From contig JAYODU010000007.1 in assembly GCA_038106445.1 (NCBI GenBank), positions 1 through 64,000 of the forward strand: a stretch of 64,000 bases of DNA. The letters run 5' to 3'. This document shows, piece after piece, positions 34,512-43,643 of this stretch. How positions within the stretch are numbered: the first letter of the stretch is position 1; every line of letters begins with the position of its first letter. The position numbers were made by a program, and so were the translations under genes. The notes beneath the pieces are model-generated. The model was not told the DNA's origin and did not search any database. It saw only the letters and a program-made list of their open reading frames with translations. Origin of the DNA: Pseudemcibacter sp038106445. Its GTDB lineage: Bacteria > Pseudomonadota > Alphaproteobacteria > Sphingomonadales > Emcibacteraceae.

Positions 34512-35438
34512 TCAGGATAACGTACTATGGGCTACCGCAATTTTTGCAGCAAGCGCGGCGTTATTAAGCACCAGTTCGATATTGGTCTCAAGGCTTTCAC
34601 CTTCTGTTGTTTCCGCAATGCGCGCAAGCAGAAACGGCGTTGTATCCTTTCCCGTAATGCCGCGTTTGTTCATATCATCGATCGCATTTGCGATTGTTTT
34701 TTCAATTTCCGCTTGCGAAAGCGCATATTCTTCAGGAACCGGGTTTGTGATAAGCACGCCCCCTTTTAAACCAAGTTCATTTTTAACATGCAGTGCTTTA
34801 GCGATTTGTGCAGGATCATCATAATTATAATCAACGTTAAATTCACTGCTGCTGGCATAAAACGCCGGTACATAATCGGTTTTATAACCCACAACCGTGA
34901 CACCGACGGTTTCAAGATATTCAAGCGTCCGGCCAATATCAAGAATGGATTTTATGCCCGCGCAAACAACACTGACATTGGTATTTGCCAGTTCTTCAAG
35001 ATCCGCCGAAATATCCATCGAATTTTCACCGTCCCTGTGAACACCACCGATTCCCCCCGTTGCAAATATGCTTATCCCGGCCATTGCCGCGATTATCATT
35101 GTCGCAGCCACGGTTGTCGCCCCGTCCTTTTTTTGTGCTATAAGGAACGGGATATCACGACGGCTGGCTTTAATCACGTCATGGCCGGCTTTACCAAAAT
35201 ATTCAAGCTCTTCTTCGCTAAGCCCTACTTTAAGTCTGCCTCCTACAATCGCAATTGTCGCCGGGATGGCACCATGCTCACGCACCTTTGCTTCAACCCT
35301 TTTTGCCGTTTCCACATTCTTCGGGTAAGGCATCCCGTGGGAAATTATGGTGGATTCAAGTGCCACAACCGGGCGGTTTTCATCCAGCGCCCTTTTTATT
35401 TCCGGTAATATATCCAGATAAGCATTATCAATTTTCAT
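34512..35438 (-). CDS. psuG: pseudouridine-5'-phosphate glycosidase
   Basis: A 308-residue PsuG, at family length. Highly conserved segments are visible: VALESTIISHGMPYP near residue 25, VGLSEEELE, TTVAATMIIAAMAGI, FATGGIGGVHRD, MDISADLEEL and VCAGIKSILDI. PsuG cleaves pseudouridine 5'-phosphate to uracil and ribose 5-phosphate through a Lys adduct and Mn2+. It is separated by three bases from the kinase gene upstream. Together with the Upp-type phosphoribosyltransferase next door it completes recycling of RNA pseudouridine. Confidence 0.95.
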   Translation of the reverse strand: MKIDNAYLDILPEIKRALDENRPVVALESTIISHGMPYPKNVETAKRVEAKVREHGAIPATIAIVGGRLKVGLSEEELEYFGKAGHDVIKASRRDIPFLIAQKKDGATTVAATMIIAAMAGISIFATGGIGGVHRDGENSMDISADLEELANTNVSVVCAGIKSILDIGRTLEYLETVGVTVVGYKTDYVPAFYASSSEFNVDYNYDDPAQIAKALHVKNELGLKGGVLITNPVPEEYALSQAEIEKTIANAIDDMNKRGITGKDTTPFLLARIAETTEGESLETNIELVLNNAALAAKIAVAHSTLS

Positions 35439-35441
35439 ATT

Positions 35442-36335
35442 TTAGTCCATTATCCTCATTACCGCCGAAAGCGACATTTCAGCATTTATTGTATCAGCAC
35501 TTTGTGTTGCAAGATAAGCTGCCGCATTTGCGAAAATGACAGCTTTATGTATTGGCCACCCTTCAAGATAACCATAAGCCAGTCCCGCAACAAAAGCATC
35601 ACCCGCGCCCGTTACATTCTGCACCTGTTTAACGTTTTTAACTGGTTTTTCAAGACCTTGTTGACATTGCGTTTTAAAATATACGCCATCAGCACCAAGC
35701 GTTATAAAAATATTTTCACAGCCACACTCAAACAGCGCAGATGCGACCTGTTCCGGTATCCCGTCCGACAGATCGCTTAACACCCGCCCTTCCGCTAGGT
35801 TTACTTTCAAGAGATTAATGGTCGAAAGAATACCTGCAAATTTGCCTACTTTTGACGCCGATACGCCATCTGCAATGGTATAATGATCCCCAAATCGTTC
35901 ACTTATAAACCGCAGAGTTTCAATGGGCAGGTTTGCATCAATGATCATTAATTTCGCTTCATCAATTAAAGATACATGTTGTTTAAGGTAACCGGGCGTT
36001 ATAGCCGATACCGCTGACATATCGTTGATGGCAACGGATAAATCACCGCATTCATCAAGTACAGACAGATAACATGAGGTTGGATATTCCCCACTTTCGA
36101 GTACGGATGTCATGTTGACCCCTGCGGCTTTTGTCTGCGTACGGATCAGTTGCCCGAAGCTGTCACTTCCGATCGCTGAAAGCAAAAGACAGGTGCCACC
36201 AAGTCGCGCTAAATTATCCGCAATGTTGCGACCGACCCCGCCGACGCTGATGGAGACCTTCCCAGGGTTTGAATCGCCCTTAATTATGGTTGCATCCGAA
36301 GCGCCACAAATATCCACATTCGCGCCACCGATCAC
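35442..36335 (-). CDS. psuK: PfkB-family carbohydrate kinase, likely pseudouridine kinase
   Basis: About 297 residues. N-terminal IGGANVDICG, the ribokinase-type GGVGRNIADNLARLG glycine motif, and the C-terminal catalytic GAGDAFVAGLAYG are intact. Linkage to psuG identifies it as probable pseudouridine kinase. The GTG at 36335 cuts into the usual first beta strand (in-frame residues upstream read PYAVV). The true 5' end may have been altered by the deletion that truncated the adjacent ABC gene, so start and activity are less certain than family. Confidence 0.85.
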   Translation of the reverse strand: MIGGANVDICGASDATIIKGDSNPGKVSISVGGVGRNIADNLARLGGTCLLLSAIGSDSFGQLIRTQTKAAGVNMTSVLESGEYPTSCYLSVLDECGDLSVAINDMSAVSAITPGYLKQHVSLIDEAKLMIIDANLPIETLRFISERFGDHYTIADGVSASKVGKFAGILSTINLLKVNLAEGRVLSDLSDGIPEQVASALFECGCENIFITLGADGVYFKTQCQQGLEKPVKNVKQVQNVTGAGDAFVAGLAYGYLEGWPIHKAVIFANAAAYLATQSADTINAEMSLSAVMRIMD

Positions 36336-36369
36336 GACAGCATAAGGCTGATCATTAAGATTTCCATTA

Positions 36370-36876
36370 TTATTCAGTGGCCTGGTTCCTTATTGCCAGC
36401 GGTTCATCCAGCAGCACAAGCCCCGCTCCCTTCACAATCGCCCTTGCAAGTGCGCAGCGTTGCTGCTGACCAACGGAAAGCTCAAGCGGTGTGCGTTCCA
36501 GATAATCATGAAGCTTCATTAACCGTGCAGTATCCTTCACGGCATGGTCAATTTCTGCGTTCCGCGCGCCCATAAGCCTTAAGGGGGAGGCAATATTTTC
36601 GTAAACGCTTAGGGTTGGGTAATTGATAAACTGCTGATAAACAAATGAAACATCACGGTTTTGTACCCGCACTCCGGTGACATCATTATCATCCCAATGA
36701 ACCCGCCCTGCACTTGGTGACGTCAGCCCCGCCATGATGCGCATAAGGGTTGTTTTCCCCGCACCCGTGGTCCCAAGAAGCACATTCATGCTTCCCTTAT
36801 CAAATGTTAGATCGGTTGGATAAATATGTGTTTCGCCGTCAGCTTTAAGCGAAATATCCTCAAGTCTCAATGACAC
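36370..36876 (-). pseudogene. truncated ABC ATPase of the glycerol/sugar (MalK/GlpS) type
   Basis: 168 residues covering only the first half of a MalK-family ATPase (normal length about 350). It retains Walker A GTTGAGKTT, the Q-loop YQQFINYPTLSVYENIASPLR typical of the GlpS/GlpT glycerol group, signature LSVGQQQR and Walker B LVLLDEP. Then the sequence diverges abruptly (AIRNQATE, stop). The switch helix region and C-terminal regulatory domain are gone, and no permease or binding protein genes are nearby. It is a deletion remnant lying directly against psuK. Confidence 0.8.
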
Positions 36877-37007
36877 AGGGCATCCCTTTATTCTTTTTTA
36901 AAAACGCTAACATGATCATGCGCCCATGACAATAACCTGATTGATGATTTTACGCTTGTCTATGGATATAGGCGGGAGTAAACTTCCCTCGTTAAAGGGG
37001 AGAATTC

Positions 37008-37746
37008 ATGATCATTCAACGCCTTGCCGCCGCCATACGCCGACAGGACTGGTTCCAGGTAATGATCGAAGTATTTATTGTCGTGGTTGGTATTTTCATC
37101 GGTCTTCAGGTGGATGACTGGAATCAGAACCGCATGGACAGGAAAACAGAACGCGCCTACCTTGAACGGCTCTACAGGGATTTTAGTGAAAACAAACAGG
37201 AACTTGGCGTTCTTGCCGGTATACACCGTGCAATCGCAACGGAAATTTCGGCGGTTACAGATTATCTTGCAGCAGGGATTATTAATCAGCAAACAGCCAA
37301 TGTTTTTGAAGAAAATGAGGTCAGGTTTTATGCTTTGCCATCCGCCGTCCTGAAAACAGGAACGATAAATGAGCTTATATCCACCGGACGATTAGCGCTT
37401 ATCTCCAATCAATCCATCCGTGATGCAATTAATACTGTGAATTCTGTCCATACATCCGCGAAAGAACAGCTTGAATATATGCGTGACAATATTTCGCTCT
37501 CCGATGCGACATTTATGGGCAGGTTTTATGTTTATGCGGTTAATGAAGATGGCCGCACCATAAAAACAGGATTTTAACAAGGTTCTTGGTGATACCGAAA
37601 TAATATCGGCCATGCAGCAGGCCATGGGCAGCCATTTTTTAATGGCACAGGCAAGACAATATGAACATAATACGGTAACAGGTGCGCTTAATCTTATCGC
37701 CTGTGAACTGGGTAAGGCGGAATGCATTGTAGATGCAGAACTATGA
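37008..37746 (+). pseudogene. DUF6090-like membrane protein with a homopolymer frameshift
   Basis: The N-terminal 185 residues begin MIIQRLAAAIRRQDWFQ. One membrane helix follows (EVFIVVVGIFIGLQVDDW) with the DUF6090 hallmark WNQNR...YLERLYRDF. The frame breaks at an A5 run near 37562, giving a stop at 37575-37577. With one A removed it continues as KQDFNKVLGDTEIISAM to TGA at 37744-37746, restoring 246 codons. The break may be a real mutation or a sequencing error at the homopolymer. Function of DUF6090 is unknown; the soluble part would follow a single anchor. Confidence 0.65.
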
Positions 37747-37818
37747 TGAATATACGGAATTGCCATTATGATAATAATATGTCAGACTAATTAGGGGACA
37801 AAAAAATGGGAGAACACA

Positions 37819-38256
37819 ATGATCAATTTTATGAAAAATTATGAGGCACAGTGCTATGCGCTGCTGCGGATTGTTACGGGATTTTTATTTCTGTTTCACG
37901 GGACAAATTATATTCTTAGCTGGCCGATGCCACGTGGCATGGCGGATGCAGTTTGGTATATGGCTTATATAGGCATGCCGATTCTGACGTTCGGTGGGCT
38001 TTTTACCTGTATTGGGTTATTTACCCGTCCGGCGGCATTTTTGTCATCCGGTATGATGGCGGTTGCCTACTGGATGACTTATGGCAGCAAAGCCTTTAAC
38101 CCGCCAGCCGACAGCACAAACAGTTTTATTGAACTGATGTTGCCAATGGTCAACCGCGGCGAACTTGCAACCATGTTCTGTTTTGCTTTTCTTTATATTT
38201 CCGCACGGGGCAGCGGCATTTGGAGCGTTGATGCCGCACGGGGAAATTCTGATTAG
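37819..38256 (+). CDS. DoxX family membrane protein
   Basis: A 145-residue protein with four predicted membrane helices (about residues 11-29, 50-70, 74-90 and 110-130). DoxX signatures are LLRIVTGFLFLFHGT near the start and GLFTRPAAFLSSGMMAVAYW in the middle. It has a GGGAGAA ribosome site. DoxX proteins are linked to thiosulfate:quinone oxidation and to redox protection in membranes. The gene is followed six bases later by two exported RidA-like genes on the same strand, so the three probably form one operon. Confidence 0.85.
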   Translation: MINFMKNYEAQCYALLRIVTGFLFLFHGTNYILSWPMPRGMADAVWYMAYIGMPILTFGGLFTCIGLFTRPAAFLSSGMMAVAYWMTYGSKAFNPPADSTNSFIELMLPMVNRGELATMFCFAFLYISARGSGIWSVDAARGNSD

Positions 38257-38262
38257 GAATCA

Positions 38263-38823
38263 ATGAAAATATTAATTTTAAAAATATTACCTGCGCTGGC
38301 CCTTTTATCCGGGCCGGCCATTTCATTGGCACAAACGGATGATTACCGCGATCAGGGAACCATTGATGCTACGTTTAAAACCGAGCTTTTAAATCTGGGT
38401 TTTGAAAATGGTGAATATCCGGCGTCCGAGCCAAAATTTGAGATCACTGATAATTTTATCCATATAAAATTCGTTAGTGCGTTAAAACCGGATGGAACCG
38501 TAGCTACCGGACAGGTAACCGTGGATATCACCACAGATGATGTGGTACAAGCATCTGCCCTTGCCTGCGCCGCGACCATCAACCAGCTTAAAATGGCGGC
38601 GGGTGGTGATCTTAGCCGGATTAGAAAGATTGCCAATATTCGTTATACAACCTTCACCGTTGCCGACTGGTGGGACTATATACCCGGATCAAACAGTTGT
38701 TCGGAAATGATACTGCGCGTTTTTGGAAAATCAGCCGGGTCCCATACCCGCCATGCCGAAGGACACGGAACATCGGAAGGCAATGAAACATACCGTATTG
38801 AAATGCTGGCATATTTAAAATGA
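38263..38823 (+). CDS. exported RidA/YjgF-family protein A
   Basis: A 186-residue protein with a Sec signal (residues 1-23, cleavage after LAQ or SLA). The mature part follows the RidA_2 (YjgF/Atu1953-like) trimeric fold. The order is TELLNLGFENGEYP, FIHIKFVSALKPDGTVATGQV, then ASALACAATINQLKMAAGGDLSRIRKI, the TTFTVADWWDYI strand and a C-terminal RIEMLAYLK. RidA proteins hydrolyse reactive enamines or imines. Export is unusual, as known members are cytosolic. Its stop overlaps the second copy by four bases. Conservation of the RidA catalytic arginine was not verified. Confidence 0.72.
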   Translation: MKILILKILPALALLSGPAISLAQTDDYRDQGTIDATFKTELLNLGFENGEYPASEPKFEITDNFIHIKFVSALKPDGTVATGQVTVDITTDDVVQASALACAATINQLKMAAGGDLSRIRKIANIRYTTFTVADWWDYIPGSNSCSEMILRVFGKSAGSHTRHAEGHGTSEGNETYRIEMLAYLK

Positions 38824-39380
38824 TGAAAAAGATTATCACAATATTTGCGGCTATATTTGTTGCCTCCTGCGCGGAACAGGAGATAAGCAATAAAGCAACA
38901 ACAATCGATGACCGGATGAATATTGAACTGGAGCGGCTTGGATTTACGGATGGCATGCCGGAACTTCCGCCCGTATTTGGCCCGTACGAGCCATCCGTCG
39001 TTGTGGATAAGGAAATATATATCACCGCATCCGCCCCCTATACACCCGAAGGGACATGGATCACCGGGCTTATAAACGAAGACACACCGGCGGAACATAT
39101 GCTTTATGCCGCGGAACTCAGCCTAATACAGGCGCTTAACCGTATTCGCCTTGCCGCGGGCGGGGATCTTAATAACATTGCCGGACTTCATCATGTTGTG
39201 GTCATGACCACGGCACCAGAAGGGTACCCACATGTGGAAATGGTCGCGCAGGCCACATCGGATATGATCATCCGCATCCTTGGCCCCGAAGTTGGCGCCC
39301 ATGAACGCAGCATTCTGCGCAGCATATCCCTTCCCGTCAATATGACCCACGAAACCGAAATCAGGGCATATCTGAAATAA
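38820..39380 (+). CDS. exported RidA/YjgF-family lipoprotein B
   Basis: A 186-residue paralogue of the preceding gene, with lipobox VASC (lipidated Cys near residue 17) instead of a cleaved soluble signal. It has the same order of RidA_2 elements: NIELERLGFTDGMPELPP, IYITASAPYTPEGTWITGLI, AAELSLIQALNRIRLAAGGDLNNI, then MIIRILGPEVGAHERS. Its start overlaps the first copy by four bases, so both are translated together. One soluble and one membrane-tethered form would give a periplasmic RidA pair. Substrate and activity are inferred only. Confidence 0.72.
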   Translation: MMKKIITIFAAIFVASCAEQEISNKATTIDDRMNIELERLGFTDGMPELPPVFGPYEPSVVVDKEIYITASAPYTPEGTWITGLINEDTPAEHMLYAAELSLIQALNRIRLAAGGDLNNIAGLHHVVVMTTAPEGYPHVEMVAQATSDMIIRILGPEVGAHERSILRSISLPVNMTHETEIRAYLK

Positions 39381-39408
39381 TGGTGAAATTCGTTCCGATG
39401 ATTTCATC

Positions 39409-40197
39409 GTGCCACAAAATTACATACATGATGATTTTCGACTGGAATTACTGGAACCCGTCATAAACCGCATGGATTATGAAGCCGTGATGTCAAGCCG
39501 GGAAAACCTGCGGCATGTTTTTGCAGAAAATGATACCTGGCCTGCTGATAACATGACAGCTGAAGAAAATCTGAATGATTTTATCATCCATGAACGGGAA
39601 TTTAAGGCACGCATCGCATTTGGCTATACTGTTCTTACGCCTGATCAATCAAAATGTATTGGCTGCATATATATTGAACCCTGTAACCGAACGGGGTTTG
39701 ATGCCGAAGTATATTTCTGGCTGCGTGATGAAATAAGGCGAAACCGGAAACCGGCATTGCAAATTCTAAATGCTGGCCATGTGATTGGCAACCATTCCTA
39801 TACTCACCCGCGAATGATATTTATGGGGGCAAAAGAAGTTGCCCATCAGGTTGACAATACAAATGCGGCAATCCGTTCACTTGGTTATGAAGGCGAAATT
39901 TTCTTTCGCCCTCCTTATGGTAAAAAGCTTTATTCTCTTCCAAAACATCTTGAAAAAGAAGGCATAACGTCAATCACATGGGATGTAGAAGCGGAACTGG
40001 GTGATGATATCGCGGGCTATACACATGAAAACACAAAGTCCGGTTCCATTATCCTACTTCACGTAATATAACGGTCCCGCGAAACATCACGCGAAGCCGT
40101 ACCAAAAATTATAAAGGGATTAAAAGATAGAGGATACAGCTTTAAAACCATTCCAGAGCTACTGAAATATAAAAACAGTAATTTATTGGAAAAATGA
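39409..40197 (+). pseudogene. chimeric remnant: GNAT acetyltransferase N-half joined to polysaccharide deacetylase C-half
   Basis: The first 110 residues resemble a GNAT enzyme (LELLEPVINRMDYEAVMSS, later GCIYIEPCNRTGFDAEVYFWLRDE). From about 39740 the sequence becomes the C-terminal part of a NodB-type polysaccharide deacetylase: ALQILNAGHVIGNHSYTHPR with the zinc-binding H-S-x-T-H, FFRPPYGK, ITWDVEAELG and LLHVI. A TAA at 40069-40071 interrupts it before SRETSREAVPKIIKGL, with a final TGA at 40195-40197. The deacetylase's TFDDG motif and the GNAT acetyl-CoA loop are both absent. A deletion fused two genes, then a nonsense mutation followed. Confidence 0.75.
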
Positions 40198-40321
40198 TCC
40201 TGCAAAGCCGCCCTATAATAGCACTGCCCTATGATATATTACTATAATAGAGCGGCTTGCTGCTCCCCTACCTCGTTTTGTCTTCAAAATTATGAAGACA
40301 ATATACCCATCATTTTATATT

Positions 40322-40603
40322 TCAGGATTGCTGACTGTCCATAGATGAAAGCTCCAATTTTACTAAGTATATAAATTCTGCTAACATCGAACCGACAAAA
40401 CAAAGAAATATTATCCGGAAATTTTCAATCAGCGATAATGGATCAATATCAACTTCGCCAACCATATAAACATAAGCAATTAGTATAGCATCGGTAATGA
40501 TCGCCGAAACCAGAAACGGTACCAGCAAATTGTTTGATTTTAACCTAACGATAAAATAAAGCAGACATGATACTACTAATGAAATTCCAACTATTATAAG
40601 CAT
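40322..40603 (-). CDS. hypothetical three-helix membrane protein
   Basis: 93 residues with three predicted membrane helices (about residues 2-19, 28-48 and 63-83), a short acidic loop (EVDIDPLSL) between helices two and three, and a polar C-terminal tail rich in Ser and Gln. It has no known family. Spacing to the LysR gene upstream is 156 bases, so it may have its own promoter. Confidence 0.5.
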   Translation of the reverse strand: MLIIVGISLVVSCLLYFIVRLKSNNLLVPFLVSAIITDAILIAYVYMVGEVDIDPLSLIENFRIIFLCFVGSMLAEFIYLVKLELSSMDSQQS

Positions 40604-40759
40604 AGTATTTTCAACTCCATACTTCAGTAAAGCACTGAAAAACCCTCCCTTTTTGGATAGGTGACGGAGACTATATTCTTCGCTATAAATAGTGTCTAAC
40701 GAATTTTATTAATGGATATATTCGATTTTTTCAATATTATTTCAGGTAAAGAAAATGCA

Positions 40760-41626
40760 TTATAGCATTTCCTTACCAATGTTTCTAAACCCATCCAGAA
40801 GTGAATCCAGATATTTACGATCATCATCTTTATTAAAGGCAAGATAGGCTGTTTGCGTTATCACCGGTGCCTTCTCCACAACTTCAAGCGCACCTTCATC
40901 AATATATTCAGCGACCATCGACTGCGGGAAATATCCGCATCCGCCAAAATTGATTAAATACCGGATACCGTATAAACCGATATTCACCGATAGTTGTGGT
41001 ACTGTAGGTGTTGGAAAGTAATGCTTCATATTTTCTTTAAATTCCTTACCCCAATCAACTTCGACATAATTGGAATAAAATGCATCCTCAAATGAATAAT
41101 CTTTATGTCTGTCATTTTTATTGGCTACAAATACGAATTTTTCCTGATATAGCGCCTCAACATTAATGCCGGGTATGCTTGGCGCTGATAATAATATAGC
41201 AATATCGATTATCCCTTCTTCAAGCTTCCTGATCAGATCAATGGCAATGCCGAATTCAACACGATAAGCTATGTCTGAGTATTTAGCTTTGGCCCAGGGC
41301 AGCCATTTCATAATAATAGGTTCCCAAAGACCCGGGCGTGCCCCCACAGTGACATATTCTTTATAAATGTCCTCACTCGCTACTTTCTTTTGTGCTCTTT
41401 CCCAAAGCTGAACAAAACTGAGAGCATATTCCTGAAATTTTACACCTGCCTCGGTCAGTGTTGCGCCTGATTTATTCCTGACAAACAATGTCTTCCCAAT
41501 CAGATCTTCAAGGGTTTTAATGCGTGAACTTATTGTAGACTGGGTAACATTTAATCTTTCTGATGCAATTCTGAAATTTCCGACTTCGACAATGGTCAGA
41601 AATGTTTTTGCAAGAGTAGTGTCCAT
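40760..41626 (-). CDS. LysR-family transcriptional regulator
   Basis: A 288-residue LTTR. The N-terminal winged helix-turn-helix has FRIASERLNVTQSTISSRIKTLEDLIGKTLFVR at residues 18-50, followed by a linker helix. The effector domain has two lobes, with segments like EEGIIDIAILLS near residue 135. It is transcribed away from the membrane protein/TrkH pair across a 160-bp AT-rich gap, where it would bind. Regulated genes and ligand are unknown. The divergent layout makes the 41786 gene and trkH, or the regulator itself, the first candidates. Confidence 0.9.
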   Translation of the reverse strand: MDTTLAKTFLTIVEVGNFRIASERLNVTQSTISSRIKTLEDLIGKTLFVRNKSGATLTEAGVKFQEYALSFVQLWERAQKKVASEDIYKEYVTVGARPGLWEPIIMKWLPWAKAKYSDIAYRVEFGIAIDLIRKLEEGIIDIAILLSAPSIPGINVEALYQEKFVFVANKNDRHKDYSFEDAFYSNYVEVDWGKEFKENMKHYFPTPTVPQLSVNIGLYGIRYLINFGGCGYFPQSMVAEYIDEGALEVVEKAPVITQTAYLAFNKDDDRKYLDSLLDGFRNIGKEML

Positions 41627-41785
41627 TCATCGTTCCTTTATTGGTATTTCTGCTGCGATTATATCAAATCAAACCAAATTTCAAATAAATTCGATTATTT
41701 CGAATATATATATAAATAAATATCATTTTACAGAATTAATATTAAGGACTATGGTGTGCCGGATCGATAGAAAGGTAAAACAGTT

Positions 41786-42073
41786 ATGTTACCAGATATT
41801 AAGTTCTCTTTTAATGAGATTAAAAATTCCATCCTCTATATTGTGATAAGTGTGGTTTCACTTTTATTGATTGCCATTATAGAATTTGAACTTGAATATT
41901 TCACAGGAATTAAAATTGAAGCTCTTATGGAATTTATGGGTGTTCTTAAAAATAACTGGATTAAAACGCACGGCACCTTATTCCTTCATTTAATACAGAT
42001 ATTATTCATTATCACCTTCCTTGCAGAAGTGAAAATCCTTATACGCAGGCTAACCAGAAACTGGATGCTTTAG
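41786..42073 (+). CDS. small two-helix membrane protein upstream of trkH
   Basis: A 95-residue protein with two predicted membrane helices (about residues 15-33 and 62-80) separated by a mixed charged loop (FTGIKIEALMEFMGV) and a basic C-terminus. No family was recognised. It ends 12 bases before the TrkH start, so the two are almost certainly co-transcribed. It could be an accessory or regulatory subunit of the potassium transporter, but sequence alone does not show this. Confidence 0.6.
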   Translation: MLPDIKFSFNEIKNSILYIVISVVSLLLIAIIEFELEYFTGIKIEALMEFMGVLKNNWIKTHGTLFLHLIQILFIITFLAEVKILIRRLTRNWML

Positions 42074-42085
42074 GCTTTAGCACTC

Positions 42086-43585
42086 ATGTCTTTGACGAAT
42101 TCTGTCCCGCAAGGAACCCCAGCTCTGCATGGGGGAAATGATAATCTGGGTATTGTTTTCTTTAATATCGGAATATTTCTGATTATTTTGGGACTTTGCA
42201 TGTTCATTCCTGTGGCTGTTGATCTTAATAGCGACAACCCTGACTGGCGGGTATTTGCATTATGTGGTGGGCTTGTTACAGCTATCGGTGGACTTCTTTA
42301 TTTGGCTAACAAACGCAATTATAAATCATTATCGGTAAAACAAGGATTTCTTATCACGGCAACTACATGGGTTACCATACCACTTGTCGGTTCCCTTCCC
42401 TTCATTTTTTCCGACCTTGATATCAGCTTTACCGATGCATTTTTTGAAGCAATCTCAGGCGTCACCACAACCGGTTCAACCGTACTTAGCGGCCTTGACG
42501 GCATGCCGCCCGGCATACTGATCTGGCGAAGCTTACTTCAGTGGCTGGGGGGTGTTGGAATTATCGTTATGGGTATCGCCATTATGCCCTTACTCAAAAT
42601 CGGAGGAATGCAGCTTTTTAAAACTGAAGCATTCGATGTCAGTGAAAACTTTATTCCCCGTTCCACCAAACTCGCATCATCACTTTCCGTTTTGTATGTT
42701 GGTCTGACCACCATGTGTGCTTTGACGTTAATGCTTGCCGGTATGACACCTTTTGAAGCGATCTGCCATGCCCTGACGACAATTTCCACAGGTGGGTTTT
42801 CCACTTCCGACGCATCAATCGGACATTTTGACAGTGCGGTGATTGATTATGTCATTTCAATATTCATGGTGATCGGCAGTATCCCTTTCGTGCTTTATCT
42901 TAAATTAATGCATACTGGACCAAGATTTGCTTTTTGTGACCAGCAGGTACGGGGATTTATGATTGTACTTGTCAGTATAATTATCCCATTATCCCTATAT
43001 CTTTATCTGAGCAGTGATTATGACCTTAATCATTCGGTCAGGTATGTGGTGTTTAACGTTATATCCGTCATAACGGGAACCGGCTATGCATCAACGGACT
43101 ATACCCTGTGGGGGAACCTGTCAGCCGTGGTCTTTTTCTTCATTATGTTCATCGGTGGGTGTTCAGGATCAACATCATGTGGCATTAAAATATTCCGTTT
43201 CCAGATTATGATCATAACCATTAAAAATAATCTGAAAAAATATTTTTATCCTAACGGGATATTCATTTCAAAATACAATAATCATAAAGTCACAAATAGT
43301 GTCTCCAGTTCTGTTTTCGTATTCATCTTTTTATTTTTTATGAGTTTTATATTTATTACCCTTTGCCTTATTCTGCTTGGCCTTGATTTAAAAACGGCTG
43401 TATCCGGTGCCGGTACTGCACTTTCAAATGTGGGGCCCGGGATCGGTGACATAATTGGTCCAGCCGGAAATTTTGAAACTTTGCCAAATGCCGCCAAATG
43501 GGTACTTTCATTTGCCATGCTGCTGGGCAGGCTTGAAATATTATCCGTCCTTGTTTTTATGTCTGCCCGTTTCTGGAAAGATTAA
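42086..43585 (+). CDS. trkH: TrkH-family potassium uptake protein
   Basis: A 499-residue channel-like subunit with about 8-10 membrane helices and four selectivity-filter loops. Filter segments include AISGVTTTGSTVLSGL near residue 127, CHALTTISTGGFSTSD near 228, VISVITGTGYASTD near 318 and SNVGPGIGD near 450. The linker IMPLLKIGGMQLFKTEAFD is family-typical. TrkH conducts K+ and is gated by a cytosolic RCK subunit (TrkA), which is not encoded in this window. No signal beyond the first helix is needed. It is linked to the small membrane protein gene upstream. Confidence 0.93.
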   Translation: MSLTNSVPQGTPALHGGNDNLGIVFFNIGIFLIILGLCMFIPVAVDLNSDNPDWRVFALCGGLVTAIGGLLYLANKRNYKSLSVKQGFLITATTWVTIPLVGSLPFIFSDLDISFTDAFFEAISGVTTTGSTVLSGLDGMPPGILIWRSLLQWLGGVGIIVMGIAIMPLLKIGGMQLFKTEAFDVSENFIPRSTKLASSLSVLYVGLTTMCALTLMLAGMTPFEAICHALTTISTGGFSTSDASIGHFDSAVIDYVISIFMVIGSIPFVLYLKLMHTGPRFAFCDQQVRGFMIVLVSIIIPLSLYLYLSSDYDLNHSVRYVVFNVISVITGTGYASTDYTLWGNLSAVVFFFIMFIGGCSGSTSCGIKIFRFQIMIITIKNNLKKYFYPNGIFISKYNNHKVTNSVSSSVFVFIFLFFMSFIFITLCLILLGLDLKTAVSGAGTALSNVGPGIGDIIGPAGNFETLPNAAKWVLSFAMLLGRLEILSVLVFMSARFWKD

Positions 43586-43643
43586 ATTCAGCCATATCTA
43601 CTGCTAAATAAATTTTTTAAGAATCGTTATTAAAACCCCTTGC

